A program made the translations under genes and the position numbers. Positions 1 to 10,300 of a DNA stretch of 64,000 bases are shown here, piece by piece. Source of the DNA: Spirogloea muscicola (taxonomy: Eukaryota; Streptophyta; Zygnematophyceae; Spirogloeales; Spirogloeaceae). How positions within the stretch are numbered: the first letter of the stretch is position 1; each line of letters begins with the position of its first letter. Below the pieces are notes generated by a model. The model worked only from the letters and a program-made list of their open reading frames with translations, made no database searches and was not told where the DNA came from. Where the stretch lies: assembly GCA_009602725.1 (NCBI GenBank), contig WELB01000012.1:350420-414419 (forward strand), given 5' to 3'.

Positions 1-2033
1 GCGCGCAGCCTTCGGGGCCGCCGGCGCCGCCGTGCGCGTGGCGGGCCGCGCCGAGCCCGGCTTCGGCCTCACGCTGGAGGTCGACCTGGCGGCCCTCCCG
101 CCGGAGCCTGGTGGGTCTGCGCCATCGCCGGCTCCGCCTCCGGCTGCCCTCCGGACCTCAGCCCCTGCTCCCGAGACCGCCCGCGTCTGATCAAGCAGAC
201 CCTGAACGACAAAGTTGATGTGCAGGCATAGACTGGAACAGTAGTGTCATTGCCGTTGTTGTTCAGCCTCGTGGGCTTGTGGCCACGACTTTGGGTTCAT
301 GTCAGAGCCTGTGGTAGCCCGTCGCAGAGGGTTCACCGCCGCCACCATCTGGCACCACTCGCTCGCTCTGCAGCTGAGCGCCGTCCTGAAGCCTCGCAAG
401 CTGGTCGTGTGGCAGAGGCTCGTGGCTCTGCTCTCGGCCGGATGGCAGAGCTCCGGGCCATTGTCTGCGGTGCCCAAGTGCGTGCCATCCTGTCCCGGCT
501 CGCGGCCACGCAACCGCCGGATGCCGGCGGCGCCCTTGTGGCAGTGGCGCAGAGCACCAGAGACCACTTCTTTGTTGCCCCCTCAGTGAGGCGTGACATC
601 AACCATCTGGGCTGCATTGCATTAGGTAGCTTCTTGGAGATGCTGCGAGCGTGCTTCGCCAAGACGAGCCAGCTGCATTTCCTGAGAGGCACCCGCACCC
701 GCACACTGCTTATGCTGTTATTGCCTTGTTGCAGTCAGAGCAGGTCACAGTCGTCTTCCCCATGCACTTCCAGGACGGCGATGAGTCGACCTTGGCAGCA
801 TCCTTGCTCCAGGTGAGCCCAGTAGTTGTCAATCCTTCCTAGCGCCACAGCTGCAAGTTACTGTAGGTCCGTACATCTCTCGTGACGACCAACATCTGCT
901 GGACCAAGAACAGCAGCCAAAACATTAGCAGCTGAAATATCCTGAATACAGTTGCTTCTTGTGCCATGTCCCGTGACAAAAGTATGTGAGCCCTCTGGCT
1001 CTTGAGCTTTGTGCCCCTGTGCCTAAAGTGCATTTGCTTACACTGTCAGGAGTTTGTGGAGGCACGGAGGACGCCTGCTCTGAGCTCCGCTCCATTCTGC
1101 TCATATGCCCCGTTTCCTCCACTAGAGCTCAAGGGAGCTCCAGCTGCAGAGCAGGCGCTGCTTGCGAATGCTGGTTACGTGTCACTTGGTATCGACTTGT
1201 TTCCCTTGTTAACAAGCAGAGACATTCCCATCCCCGCTCAACTGCCTTCGTCAAGATTTGCAATTCATGCCCTTTGACGCTTCTGCAAGCACCCCTGGCT
1301 CTTGTTGCAAATTAGACAGAGACTTGCTCTTGGATGAACACACCAACAAGCTGATCACTTCATAACGCCATCAGTGCGTGTGTCACGGGTCTCTGCTAGA
1401 AACTGAAGTGGTCTGCGAGCAGTCATATTTCCCAGGCATGTGATAGGGCCAAAGTTGGAGAAAACAACATGGTCGCTCATCAACTTCCACGCCTATATCA
1501 GCTACCACATCAAGGTGAACGGGCCCCATTTGCAGAGCAAGAGCTGTGGGGGTCTTCAATTGAAGCTTATTTGAAGTGTTGCTGCAGATTTTCAAAGTTT
1601 ATGATACACTTGCTTAAGTGACAGGACGCGTATCATAGTGTGATGCAGTCATCCTCGGGGCCTGTGCTAAACCAAACCCAGCTTCTTAAGCGACAGTGCT
1701 CCAAGACCTTCATACACGCACGAATGCGTCGGCGAGGTGATTCCCTTATCCAGGTATGTACTGTGCCAAGCCTCTGTGATCTCGCCTGCAGACCTGTACC
1801 TGAGTCTGGACTGAATTTTTGCTTGTTCACAAGATGAATATTGCCAGTGCATACTAGACATGGCCATTGCCGATTGTGCTGTAGTACTCTACTCAATGCA
1901 GGTCGGCGTGCAAAAAGTTGGAAATGCCTCATGCCATTTCTTCAATATCATGCAGGCCCTAAACAAGGCCAAACCGGATCTTGAGAAGGACAAAAAGACT
2001 GCACAAGGGCGGTCGTTTAAGCGTCAAGTTTGA
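1..2033 (+). CDS. ARPC2: Arp2/3 complex subunit 2 (ARPC2/p34-Arc), 5' partial
   Basis: ARPC2 is a core subunit of the Arp2/3 complex, which nucleates branched actin filaments in the cytoplasm. Seven exons can be joined in one frame: <1-110, 416-585, 735-812, 1050-1207, 1436-1514, 1697-1753 and 1956-2033. Family landmarks appear in the right order: EPGFGLTLEVDLAALPPEP (exon 1), EQVTVVFPMHFQDGDES (735 on), PPLELKGA and YVSLGIDLFPL (exon 4), INFHAYISYHIK (exon 5), CSKTFIHARMR (exon 6) and ALNKAKPDLEKDKK (exon 7). They match the animal and plant pattern of the VTVVF strand, PPLELK, the YHIK/CSK helix, and the LN(K/R)A(K/R)PD C-terminus. Stop is TGA at 2031-2033. Exon 4 ends at a less usual GTTAAC donor, chosen because it restores the FPLH..G junction. 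The N-terminal part lies left of the window. The gene is convergent with the E3 ligase. Identification is from remembered family sequence; exon ends are inferred from splice motifs and frame. Confidence 0.88.
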
Positions 2034-2832
2034 TTTTGGAGGCAATGGTCGTGACCAGTCCATGAAGATGTCCTCATGAACATGTCCTCAGTTGGAGCCT
2101 GTCCTCTTGCTCTGCTTAAGCAGACATTGTATTGTCCCTTCACAACTGCAGCACAGTGCTTAGACATCGGCCTCCGCCAGCTTGGCATGCTGCCCACCTG
2201 GTCCAGTAGTGTGCAAACACTGCAATGGCAGGTCACACCCAGAGGACTCCTGCAGCAGTATTCAAGAGAACCAAGTAGAGGGATGAGCTCGCTTTACTGC
2301 TAGCGTTTGCAAGTTGGATCATCGAGTGAAAAGCACTCACTTGCCGGCTTCACGTACTGCTACTTATAGGTGAAGCTCTCATTCAGTTTAATCAGCAGCC
2401 TGGCCACATTGGCAAGACGTGTGGGCAATTGCCGGTGTTGTTGGTCATGTGGGCTCTCTTGCACAATTCATGCAGCCCCTTGGTGACCGGCATTGGCATT
2501 CCCTGCGAAACCCCCAAAATAATCTGACTGACTGTCTAGCAGCTCTAACTGGCGCAGAATCCTCCCAGCAACCTGCTTCACCTTGGGAGCTCCGTGCTGG
2601 ACAGAAATGACAGGTTTAAGTATCAGTACCAGGTTTCCTGATTACCTGATTGCCATATGCATGGGAGCAGAGCATTTTCCTGTACGTGGGCATGATGCCA
2701 GGAAAAGTGGGAAGCCATTAGACAACGACAATGTCAAAGAGTATCTCTGTGAGGTCTGCATTTTTCAATTCACATGTTCCGCTAGACAAGGAGCACTGAG
2801 TACACAAGCAGGCATTCTCATCAGTGTTGGGC
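2034..2832. other. Convergent intergenic region (ARPC2 / E3 ligase 3' ends)
   Basis: The 3' ends of two convergent genes face each other here. It should hold both 3' untranslated regions. I see no convincing coding exon, repeat or RNA gene; open frames here are short and do not resemble known families. Confidence 0.5.
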
Positions 2833-5800
2833 CTACACTTCTTGTACCTGGGCCACAGTGATGACATGCATCTGTGCCGCCATCCCATATTTCTTCTTGT
2901 ACTCCTCTTCACGAAATATAATTTCACAAAGAACAACTGCCCTTTCCTGTGATTGTGGGGTACCATTTGTCAGCAGTTCAATAACAGGTTGGATCCCCCT
3001 CGCCTCGGCTATCAGCCTCAACCCCTTCTGAACCATCCGCTCCTCCTGCATGTTTGTATATAAGTTGGATGAGGACATCTATGCCAGCCACAATGAGACT
3101 GAGCGACCTTCTAACAAGCTCAGTTCCTCTGAGTGCAAGCAGCACGCGCCCATCATTAACCACATGTGATGGATCATTTATTTTATTTGCTGATGCAAGT
3201 GAAATGCACAGTACTATGAAACCAATTTCAGCTCATCTGTTGGTGACTTGTACCACCAAACATGCTGACCTGCACTAATGTATGCAAAGCCCGGACAGCC
3301 TCCTCTGCAGCTGCACTTTTGGCCTCCCTATATAGTGTAGCCCAGAAGCATGTCTTATCATCCAATTGACAGTCCATGTTAAATTGCAGAGGAACTCAGC
3401 TGCCTCTGTGATACTGACCAGTTGATAGCCTTGTGCACAGAGAACTTTTTCTAGTCGCACTGTCTATATAGTTTGCCAATTCGTTCAGGTGAACCACAGC
3501 TCAGAATGTGCAAAGCAGATGCAAGATTGTGTGCGAGAGCAGGCACTACCTCAGGACAAGCACCAGTGGCTTGATGGCCTGGGCTTGCACCAGGCACATG
3601 CTGCGCTGCACACTGCAGATGCCGCTGTGCAGTATGCACTCTTCCTCTGGTGTGCCAAAGCATCCCAGTCTCCGATGCTTCACAGGCTTGCTGCAGATTC
3701 CATCAGTGTACAAGTTGGTCACAACCAGCATTGCTAATGTGAGCAGCAACACTTGCTTCCAAGTTCCACTATACGTGTCATTGCTGCTTGCCTTGTCACG
3801 AGAAACTGGTTTAGGGTCACCCCATACCTAAGGCTGGGCGTATTGGTTGAGAAGTTGGCAAGCATGGCCACCGCTCGTCGCTTGCCCAAGTGTGTCCCAC
3901 AATCCAGCATGCGCACAAGGACGGGAATGACCCCCTGAGCAGCAACCTGGCGCTGCAAGTCAACTGCCTTGGGTAACGTGAACCGCTCAAGTACACCTGC
4001 CACCGCTTCCTGCACAAGGTGCACTCTGCGCTATCACATATGGTGAGGTTACAATTGGAGTACAGAACAGGGGATATGTATAACACTCTTGTCAGTGCAC
4101 GACACTGCTGTCTAGGCTTGACAAAGTTGTGAAGGTGACCTGCAAGCTGGAAAACATGCAGGAGATGCATGAAGCAGAGAGCTTGCACAAAGCTCTGAGG
4201 GCATCAGCTAGCTCTTGCACCTATCTGTGAATATGGAGTGCAGCCCTGGACTCTATGCAGCAGGGCTGCCCAGAGTAGGGTCTTAGCTGGGTCAAATCCA
4301 ATGCTCAGCAAGGCATGAGAGAAGGGGCTGACGCGAATGCCATCTACCTGCAGCGCTCCAACTTTGGCATGGAGAAGGACCGCAAGCACAGGAATGACAC
4401 CACTGTTTTGGAGAAGCTTGGTTGTGGCCTCGTCCTCAGCGGGCGCGTTGGCCAGTATCCGTGCTGCGGCCAGCCTTTCCTCAGGCCGCTGATCGCCCGG
4501 AGCCTTGAAGAGGCTGACGAGGTAAGAGAATGCCGGCTGGCTACTCTGCAGGGCCTTCATTTCATACTCCTGGAAGTCGGTTGAAAGGCAGTAGATCAAG
4601 TGAAGGGCCTGCCTCCGCACTGTGGGGTCAGCGTCCTCCCTGAGGAAGCTGAGGAGCGGTTGCAGGGCGTGTTCCTTGAGGAGAGGCCTAGCCACCTACA
4701 AGACACTGGACATTGCATGAGAACTGAGAGTACACAGTGCTATCCCAGGTGACCAAGCAGCCTTATCCATTGACGCAGCAAGAAGAGTGAGTGTTAATGG
4801 AAGGTGCATATGCAACAAAGGCCAAACTGCTTCGGATGAAAAGATGCCGACGTATAGAACCACTCCGTAAGATCTCAAGCAACAACTTGTGCGTCTTACC
4901 GTGCCAGTGATCAAGCCTTCTGCTGAACCAGCAAGCCCTTTGAGCAACGAAGCCTGCACTCACAGTGCATATCTGGTAATTGTAGCTGGATGTATGATAC
5001 TGTAGCTTATGAGTTCCATATGCAGGTCTACATCGGAGAAAGTACAAAATGGTACAACTTCTTCGAGACGAATACGCTGATGATACCAGCTGCAAGTGCA
5101 AAAGCTATCGGGAGAAAAACATCCCCCTGTCCCTAACAAAGACCAGTAAAGTAGACTGCTTGAGTATACTGACTCTCTTGCAGCAAAACAAGACGTAGCT
5201 TACAAGAGCGACAAATAAAGATGAGTGGCCAAAGATGAGTGGACCATAATTGGTAGGTTAGCAGAGGGAAGTCAACTGAGCAAGCACACCCCCCAGGCCT
5301 CATTTCAGGAGACACTCACACAAACATAGAGACAATACTGGAAGACATACCTGCACCTCATTGCTAACACTTGGGCCAAGCAGGGGGAGGAGGGATAAGA
5401 GGTTGTCTTCCAGCTCCCTCTGACTTTCCCGTGTCTTTGTCCACTTGCGACCAGTAGCCATGAGGATGTGCGCCAGCATGTCAGCCACAGCAGCCTGCCA
5501 GTAAGACAAGAGATCTTATATTTAATCCAATGGCTGGGCGAAAGCTGAAAAAGAATTGGCACAGATAGATGTGAAGGTCATCAGCACCTGTGCTAAGGGT
5601 GTTCCCAATCACGATTGCAAGCTAGTGGCCTCACAGAGACATTGCATACCTTTGCTATTGGAGACAGACGGATGTTGCTAAGGAGAGCCGTAAGGGTAGG
5701 CCACACTCCTGAAGCCTTCCCAATAGCTCGAGCAATGCTTTCAACAGAGGACAAGGCCTGCCAGTTACAGATGGCCAGACACATGCAAGGAGCAAGACGC

Positions 5801-8237
5801 TTTGAGTCTGCTGACATCGGTTTGCCTGCCCCTTAATCCTGATTACATGTAAAATGACTGTCTATTCCTGCGCAGGTTGCATGACGGTTGACATGCTATT
5901 GTGTAAATTCACAGCACATGCAGGAGGATCCAAAGGGAGTCACACAGCAACCTGAAGGGCACACACTGCTGCTTCCTTGTGCTCGGGAGGGAAGGACGGA
6001 TGCAGTAGCGACAGGAGCGGCTCAATTGCACCCTCCTTTGCTATGAAAAGCTTGCTCTTGTCTGTCATCTGGTGCTTTGCAAGTGTCTGAGCCATGATCA
6101 CTTTTGAAGTGGTAGGACCTGCAAAGGGTTCTCAGCTACAAGAGTAAAAGGTCTTGCACGCAAAGCATCAAGACATGAGAGAGGAACTTTGACCAAGCAG
6201 ACGGAAAAAGTTTGTGAAAGACAGTGCAGATAACGACACAGACGGTAACAGCGCCCTGCGTGGATACAACATACTGCCAGCAGCATTTGGAGATGAGATT
6301 CGACACTACCTTCTCTCAACCGGACAACCAATGGTGTGAAGAGGTTGGCTCCTGCCATGCTTTGTATAAGTTCATCATCAGAGGGAAGGTTCATCAGAAC
6401 AGCCCGAGCACAACTGGCAGCCTCCTCAGATTCACTTCCCAGCATTGTCACCAACAGAAGGACAGCCCCCTGCAGAATGAATCGATCAAATGATCCAAGG
6501 AGCTAAGCGTTACAACTGTATTACCAAGTGAGCACCAGCGGAGCAAAATCGTGCAGTGCAGTCCATGTAATCATCTGAAGCAGATGTACTTTCTCAGAGC
6601 AGAAAAGACTAGTTGCTTGCTTCTATGTTTGAAAAGCTGGCTCCCAATGCCGGACTAGCCAACCATAGATACTTCATAGCTGCTATTGCTTTGATGCTCT
6701 CTAAGATGCTCTCTGGTGAGGATGTTTCTCCATGTGGACGTAGAATGAACGGACAGTGACCTGAGATCGTGCAATGCAATCTGCTATGATTGGAACTGTG
6801 GAAAGCTCCTGCAGAAGCATGGCAGCGCAGTGGCCCTCTTCCGTCTTCTTTCCAAGCGATCGCACAACTGCATCAATGGCCCCTGCTTCTGCAACAGCTT
6901 CCTGTGCCGCAGAAGATCCATTGTCAGTGACGAATGAGTGACTGATGCAATCAGTAAATTTCGAATCTATGCAGAGGCAGTATCATGATGACCCTTCGTG
7001 TGTCATGTTAGCTTTGGTCTCTTTGAGGAAATACAACATCTCACCTTATTGTCGATGTTATTTAGCACAACCGCCAACACTGTCCGAAGGGCTGCAATCC
7101 TAAGGTCAGTGTCGCTCGCACGGAGTAAAGCAATGAGTGGAGGAAGAAGCCCACGGGAGACCGTTGAGTACTTGTTGCTGCTACTTGCCAAACAAAGATC
7201 CCGTATGCTCTTCAGACCATCAAGCTGAAAAGAGACAACGCAACGAGGTATTACAACATCTGGCAAGCATTTGACATAGGCAACAAGCGTTAAGCCATTG
7301 CTAGCAGAAGGATAAAAGTCTTGGTACATGCACCCCATTTCCCAACTTTTTGCACAACCTTCTCATTGTGATTATGCTTGTGCCAGATTAACAATGCACC
7401 TGATCTTGCAAGCTACCGGAATTGGCGAGGAGCTTAGAAGCAGTGTCCATCTGCTTTCTGTAGTTCCTCTCCCTCCATTCAGCAATGGAGGACCTCAGAT
7501 TGAGGTTGGGCTGTCATCACAGCAAGAGATCACCCATGAGCACAATTTGGAGGGCAGCACTGCATGTGCACGGCTGACAATCTATACTAGCACAGGAGTC
7601 TCCCCAAGCTTCACAAAATGCACGTACTCGCATTGTGGTATTAGCGAGCTCCTGGCCCATCGGGCATCGCTCCTGGCCTTGGGCAAACCACTGCTCGATT
7701 GCTGCCCTTTCATACGTCTGCAGGACATATTCAGTGCTATGAGCGTAAGAAAGCATCGTCTTGTGCATTGAATTGCCAAAACCTTGCTGCCTTCTGTTTC
7801 TTCATATTTGGTCTGCTCTAGGGCACCCTTTTGTACGGCAGCCTGACCCGACAAAGTCTGTCTTACAGCGGACGACGTGATACAAGTTACAGCAAGCGCC
7901 TGGCTCAGAGCTACGGCCATGCTGACAACACAAGTAGTACCTCCCTTGACTGTAGATCATGTAAACGAGCAGGAACGTCTTGTACCACAGGAATGAATGC
8001 CCATGTCATATTGCCGCGACCCAGTACGTGCACCTATTGAGGAGCGTGCCACGAGCGGACGGGATGGCGCAAGACCTGGCCAGAAGCTATCTGGACGGGG
8101 TCCACCATGACCTCGTGCGTGATGGGGCAGATGAAGCTCGGCAACGGCTGCGAGCTCCCGTGGCTGTCCGGCACGCCTGGTCTCATCTTCGCGAAACTTA
8201 AGTCCCGGCTGTCAAGCGAGCCGGCGAGCGGGGACAT
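2833..8237 (-). CDS. Plant-type U-box E3 ubiquitin ligase with ARM repeats (PUB43/44 type)
   Basis: Predicted RING-like U-box E3 that transfers ubiquitin from an E2 to substrates bound by its armadillo repeats. Fifteen exons join in frame: 8237-8076, 7717-7628, 7510-7400, 7224-7045, 6901-6761, 6469-6310, 6118-5952, 5757-5650, 5494-5351, 4953-4900, 4695-4348, 4009-3828, 3690-3550, 3327-3270 and 3045-2833, giving about 750 residues. This is close to the roughly 800 of Arabidopsis PUB43/44. The U-box is near residues 35-105: FICPITHEVMVDPVQIASGQ, then TYERAAIEQWFAQG, then LRSSIAEWRERN. ARM repeats follow, e.g. EAGAIDAVVRSLGKKTEEGH, GAVLLLVTMLGSESEEAASC, GAIEPLLSLL, and the C-terminal CSVQRSMCLVQAQAIKPLV and GIQPVIELLTNGTPQSQERA. 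The C-terminus EEYKKKYGMAAQM is typical of this plant subfamily. The start at 8237 is the first ATG in frame; 8186 is an alternative. The U-box has CPMGQEL where relatives have CP(x)TGQ(x)L, one residue shorter. Confidence 0.87.
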
Positions 8238-8580
8238 CCTGCTCTAACGTTGGCCCTCGGCCGGCTCCAAGGATCAACGTGCTGCAGAAATTAAGTGAGT
8301 AGAGTGTCAAACCACAGTGATATGTGATAAACACAGGGCACGTTGAGCAGAGAGGAAGCGTGAGAGCGCAGAGGGAAGTGAGCACCACTGGCTGCAAGGA
8401 CGTGCTGCTGGCCACCAGCCAGTGGCTCCAGCACAAGGCTGCTGTGAGGCGGGAGACCTGGCAGAGGAGAACGGCAGCAGGACGGCGGCGCCTCGTCTGG
8501 CACGCTGCGCGGTCGCGCCGGCGGCGGTCGCCACGAGCGACGAGCTCGCGGCATTGCCATCGGCGCTGACGGGAGCGCTG

Positions 8581-8612
8581 CCGAGCACAGTGCTGTCAGG
8601 CACTGTGCTCGG
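8581..8612. repeat. Perfect inverted repeat (12-bp arms)
   Basis: Arms CCGAGCACAGTG and CACTGTGCTCGG are exact reverse complements, separated by eight bases. It lies in the GC-rich upstream island of the E3 ligase gene. It could be a palindromic protein-binding site or a cruciform-forming sequence; nothing shows which. Confidence 0.8.
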
Positions 8613-8893
8613 AGGACCGCTGCCGCCGCCGCCGCAGCCGCTGCGCCGCGGCTGCCGCTCTTCACGGCGCCCTCGAGGCCTCGCTCAGGGGGAGCGGCCC
8701 CTCCGCGGCCGCCTAGCCGGCCTCCGCGCGGCGTCGCAAGCTGCNCGGCGGGGGCGGGGTGGGCGGCGGAAGCCGCGGCGCGGGTGGTGGGCCCTAATGA
8801 GTTACCGTCTTCCCAAGTCAAGGCGGCCCCACGTCACGGGCGTCAGCGGCGTCAGCGGCGCCGCCCGGGTCAGCGCCGGGCGGGCCCAACTCG

Positions 8894-8924
8894 GATCCGT
8901 CAGCGGGTCCCCCGCTGACGGATC
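8894..8924. repeat. Perfect inverted repeat (14-bp arms, 3-base loop)
   Basis: Arms GATCCGTCAGCGGG and CCCGCTGACGGATC are exact reverse complements around a TCC loop. The sequence could fold as a very tight hairpin. It sits just before repeat cluster A and about 660 bp upstream of the E3 ligase start. Confidence 0.85.
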
Positions 8925-8984
8925 TCAAGGGGATATCTCAGGGGGATAGGTTTGCGGCAGCTAGTCTGTCGGATCTGAGGCTCC

Positions 8985-9720
8985 TCGCTCGTAAATACTG
9001 AGTGGTCCATCCTCCCCCGTTCTGCAATAGCCTCTTCAGGCCCCTTAGTAGCTGCTCAGCTCGTAGTCTGGCCCCTCGAACCTTTTCAATTCTTTTCGGG
9101 CTGGCTTCTTACAGCCCTTGCCCCCACTGGGAGAGCCACTTCTTCCCGCTGGGCACGACGTCCAAACCCCGAGCATCGGGGTTTGGGGATCCTGTGCTTG
9201 GCAGCTTGAGAGTTTGGGAACAGAAGAAACTAGCTCTTCTCAGGAAGAAGAAGGGAGAAAGAGAGAAGGGCTCGCCCATTGACGATAGGGGCTGGGAAAA
9301 GACAGCCCAAAAAAGAATGAACAAAGTACGAGAAAGGGGCCAGGGGAAGCGCTGAAACACAACACGGTATCAGGTAGCTACGAAGCACTCAGTAGCCGCC
9401 ACTAAGCAGCCGCAGGTCGGAGAAACAGTCTAGTCTACGGGTAGCGGGTCCCCTGGCTAGGACCAGAAGAAGTGGCTCTCCCAATGGGGGCAAGGGCTGT
9501 GAGAAGCCAGCCCGAAAAGAATTGACAAGGTTCAAAAGGGCCAAACTACGAGCTAAGCAGCGACCAGGGGACCAGAGGCTGCAACCAACCAACTTTCCCC
9601 AAAAGCACGTCATTTGTGAAGAAAGCTGGGGAGCGGCTCCCACTGACGAGCAGCTGCAGTAAGGAGCAAGTCGGACCACAGAGGACGACTTGGGCAAAAG
9701 CTGCCGATCATCATTGACGC
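8985..9720. repeat. Dispersed hairpin-repeat family, cluster A (three copies)
   Basis: There are three copies of the GGGCTGG/CCAGCCC family: about 8985-9150 in minus orientation, 9255-9350 in plus, and 9430-9570 in plus. Each has an A- or G-rich lead, a 'CTCTCCCA..GGGGC' or 'CTCGCCCAT' block, the hairpin core, then AAAAGAATTGACAA or similar. The first and third are a 101-bp inverted repeat at about 90% identity by eye (9047-9147 versus 9465-9565). The first is also close to the reverse complement of cluster B copy 18296-18470, including a shared 'GGAGGATGGACCACTCAGTA' flank. The stretch lies between the E3 ligase promoter and the BUB3 3' end. No transposase or reverse transcriptase is visible. 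Confidence 0.75.
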
Positions 9721-10300
9721 CCACTCAGTCCCCTCCCATTACATACGCAGTGGCCCCTAGTCAGCAACCGGCAAGCTAGTTTCGCTAAGAGTGGCGTAGT
9801 AAAGCTCTGCTTTTGGCCCTTGTGGTGGCCTGCTCCTGCAGTGTGGGCGTCTTTCTGGCAATCGGCACTATGTTGGCCAAATTGTTGCCACAACAGGTTC
9901 ATAAGCTACCACTGCCCCTCTAAGGGGGCCTTTCTGGTGCGGTATGCCACCCCCTTGCCCCAACTTTTGCCACACTGTATTTCCACCAGCAGTCTTCGTG
10001 CAGCTTTCGCCCACTCAGAAAGCACCTCCTCACATGAAGCTCCCTTGTCGAAGCACAAGCGCTCAAAGAAGCGAGCCGGGTAAGGATGCAAGGATGGGCG
10101 GAGCAACATTCACATCTTGCATTGAGGGGCTCCATCAGTGGGCGCATTGCAGCAGCTCATCTGACTTGGTTTGCCAACACACATGCAGCGCTGACCAATC
10201 ACTCTACCTGGTCACCTTACACAGGCTACAGTAAGGTGCAGGACATAAGCATCCCCGAAAGGCTTCGAGACTGGCTTTGTCAATATCCTAAACTTCCAAC
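9721..10300. other. Non-coding stretch downstream of BUB3
   Basis: This follows the BUB3 stop on the minus strand and reaches repeat cluster A. It probably contains the BUB3 3' untranslated region. A TGTAA on the minus strand (10217-10221), about 80 bases past the stop, fits the green-algal polyadenylation signal, although a five-base match is weak. No recognisable coding exon was seen. Confidence 0.4.

Larger units (their letters stand above)
8238..8984. promoter_or_regulatory. GC-rich 5' flank of the E3 ligase gene, with two hairpins
   Basis: This is the upstream region of the minus-strand E3 ligase. About 8440-8930 is strongly GC-rich and contains one undetermined base (8745). Long open frames here on both strands are low-complexity products of base composition. 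Two perfect inverted repeats stand out: 8581-8592 with 8601-8612 (12-bp arms, 8-base loop) and 8894-8907 with 8911-8924 (14-bp arms, 3-base loop). A GTCAGCGGC motif is repeated near 8841-8860. No TATA-like element is obvious. The promoter role is inferred from position. Confidence 0.45.

Noticed and set aside
244-415. Open frame continuing upstream of ARPC2 exon 2
   Set aside because: Sequence before 416 has no ARPC2 similarity. Splicing 110 to 416 restores GAG at the junction and the conserved order.
3054-3163. Possible extra exon of the E3 ligase (NDGRVLLALRGTELV)
   Set aside because: No proper acceptor. Joining 3270 directly to 3045 gives LHTLVQ-EERMVQKGLRLIAEA, which matches the family better and keeps the frame.
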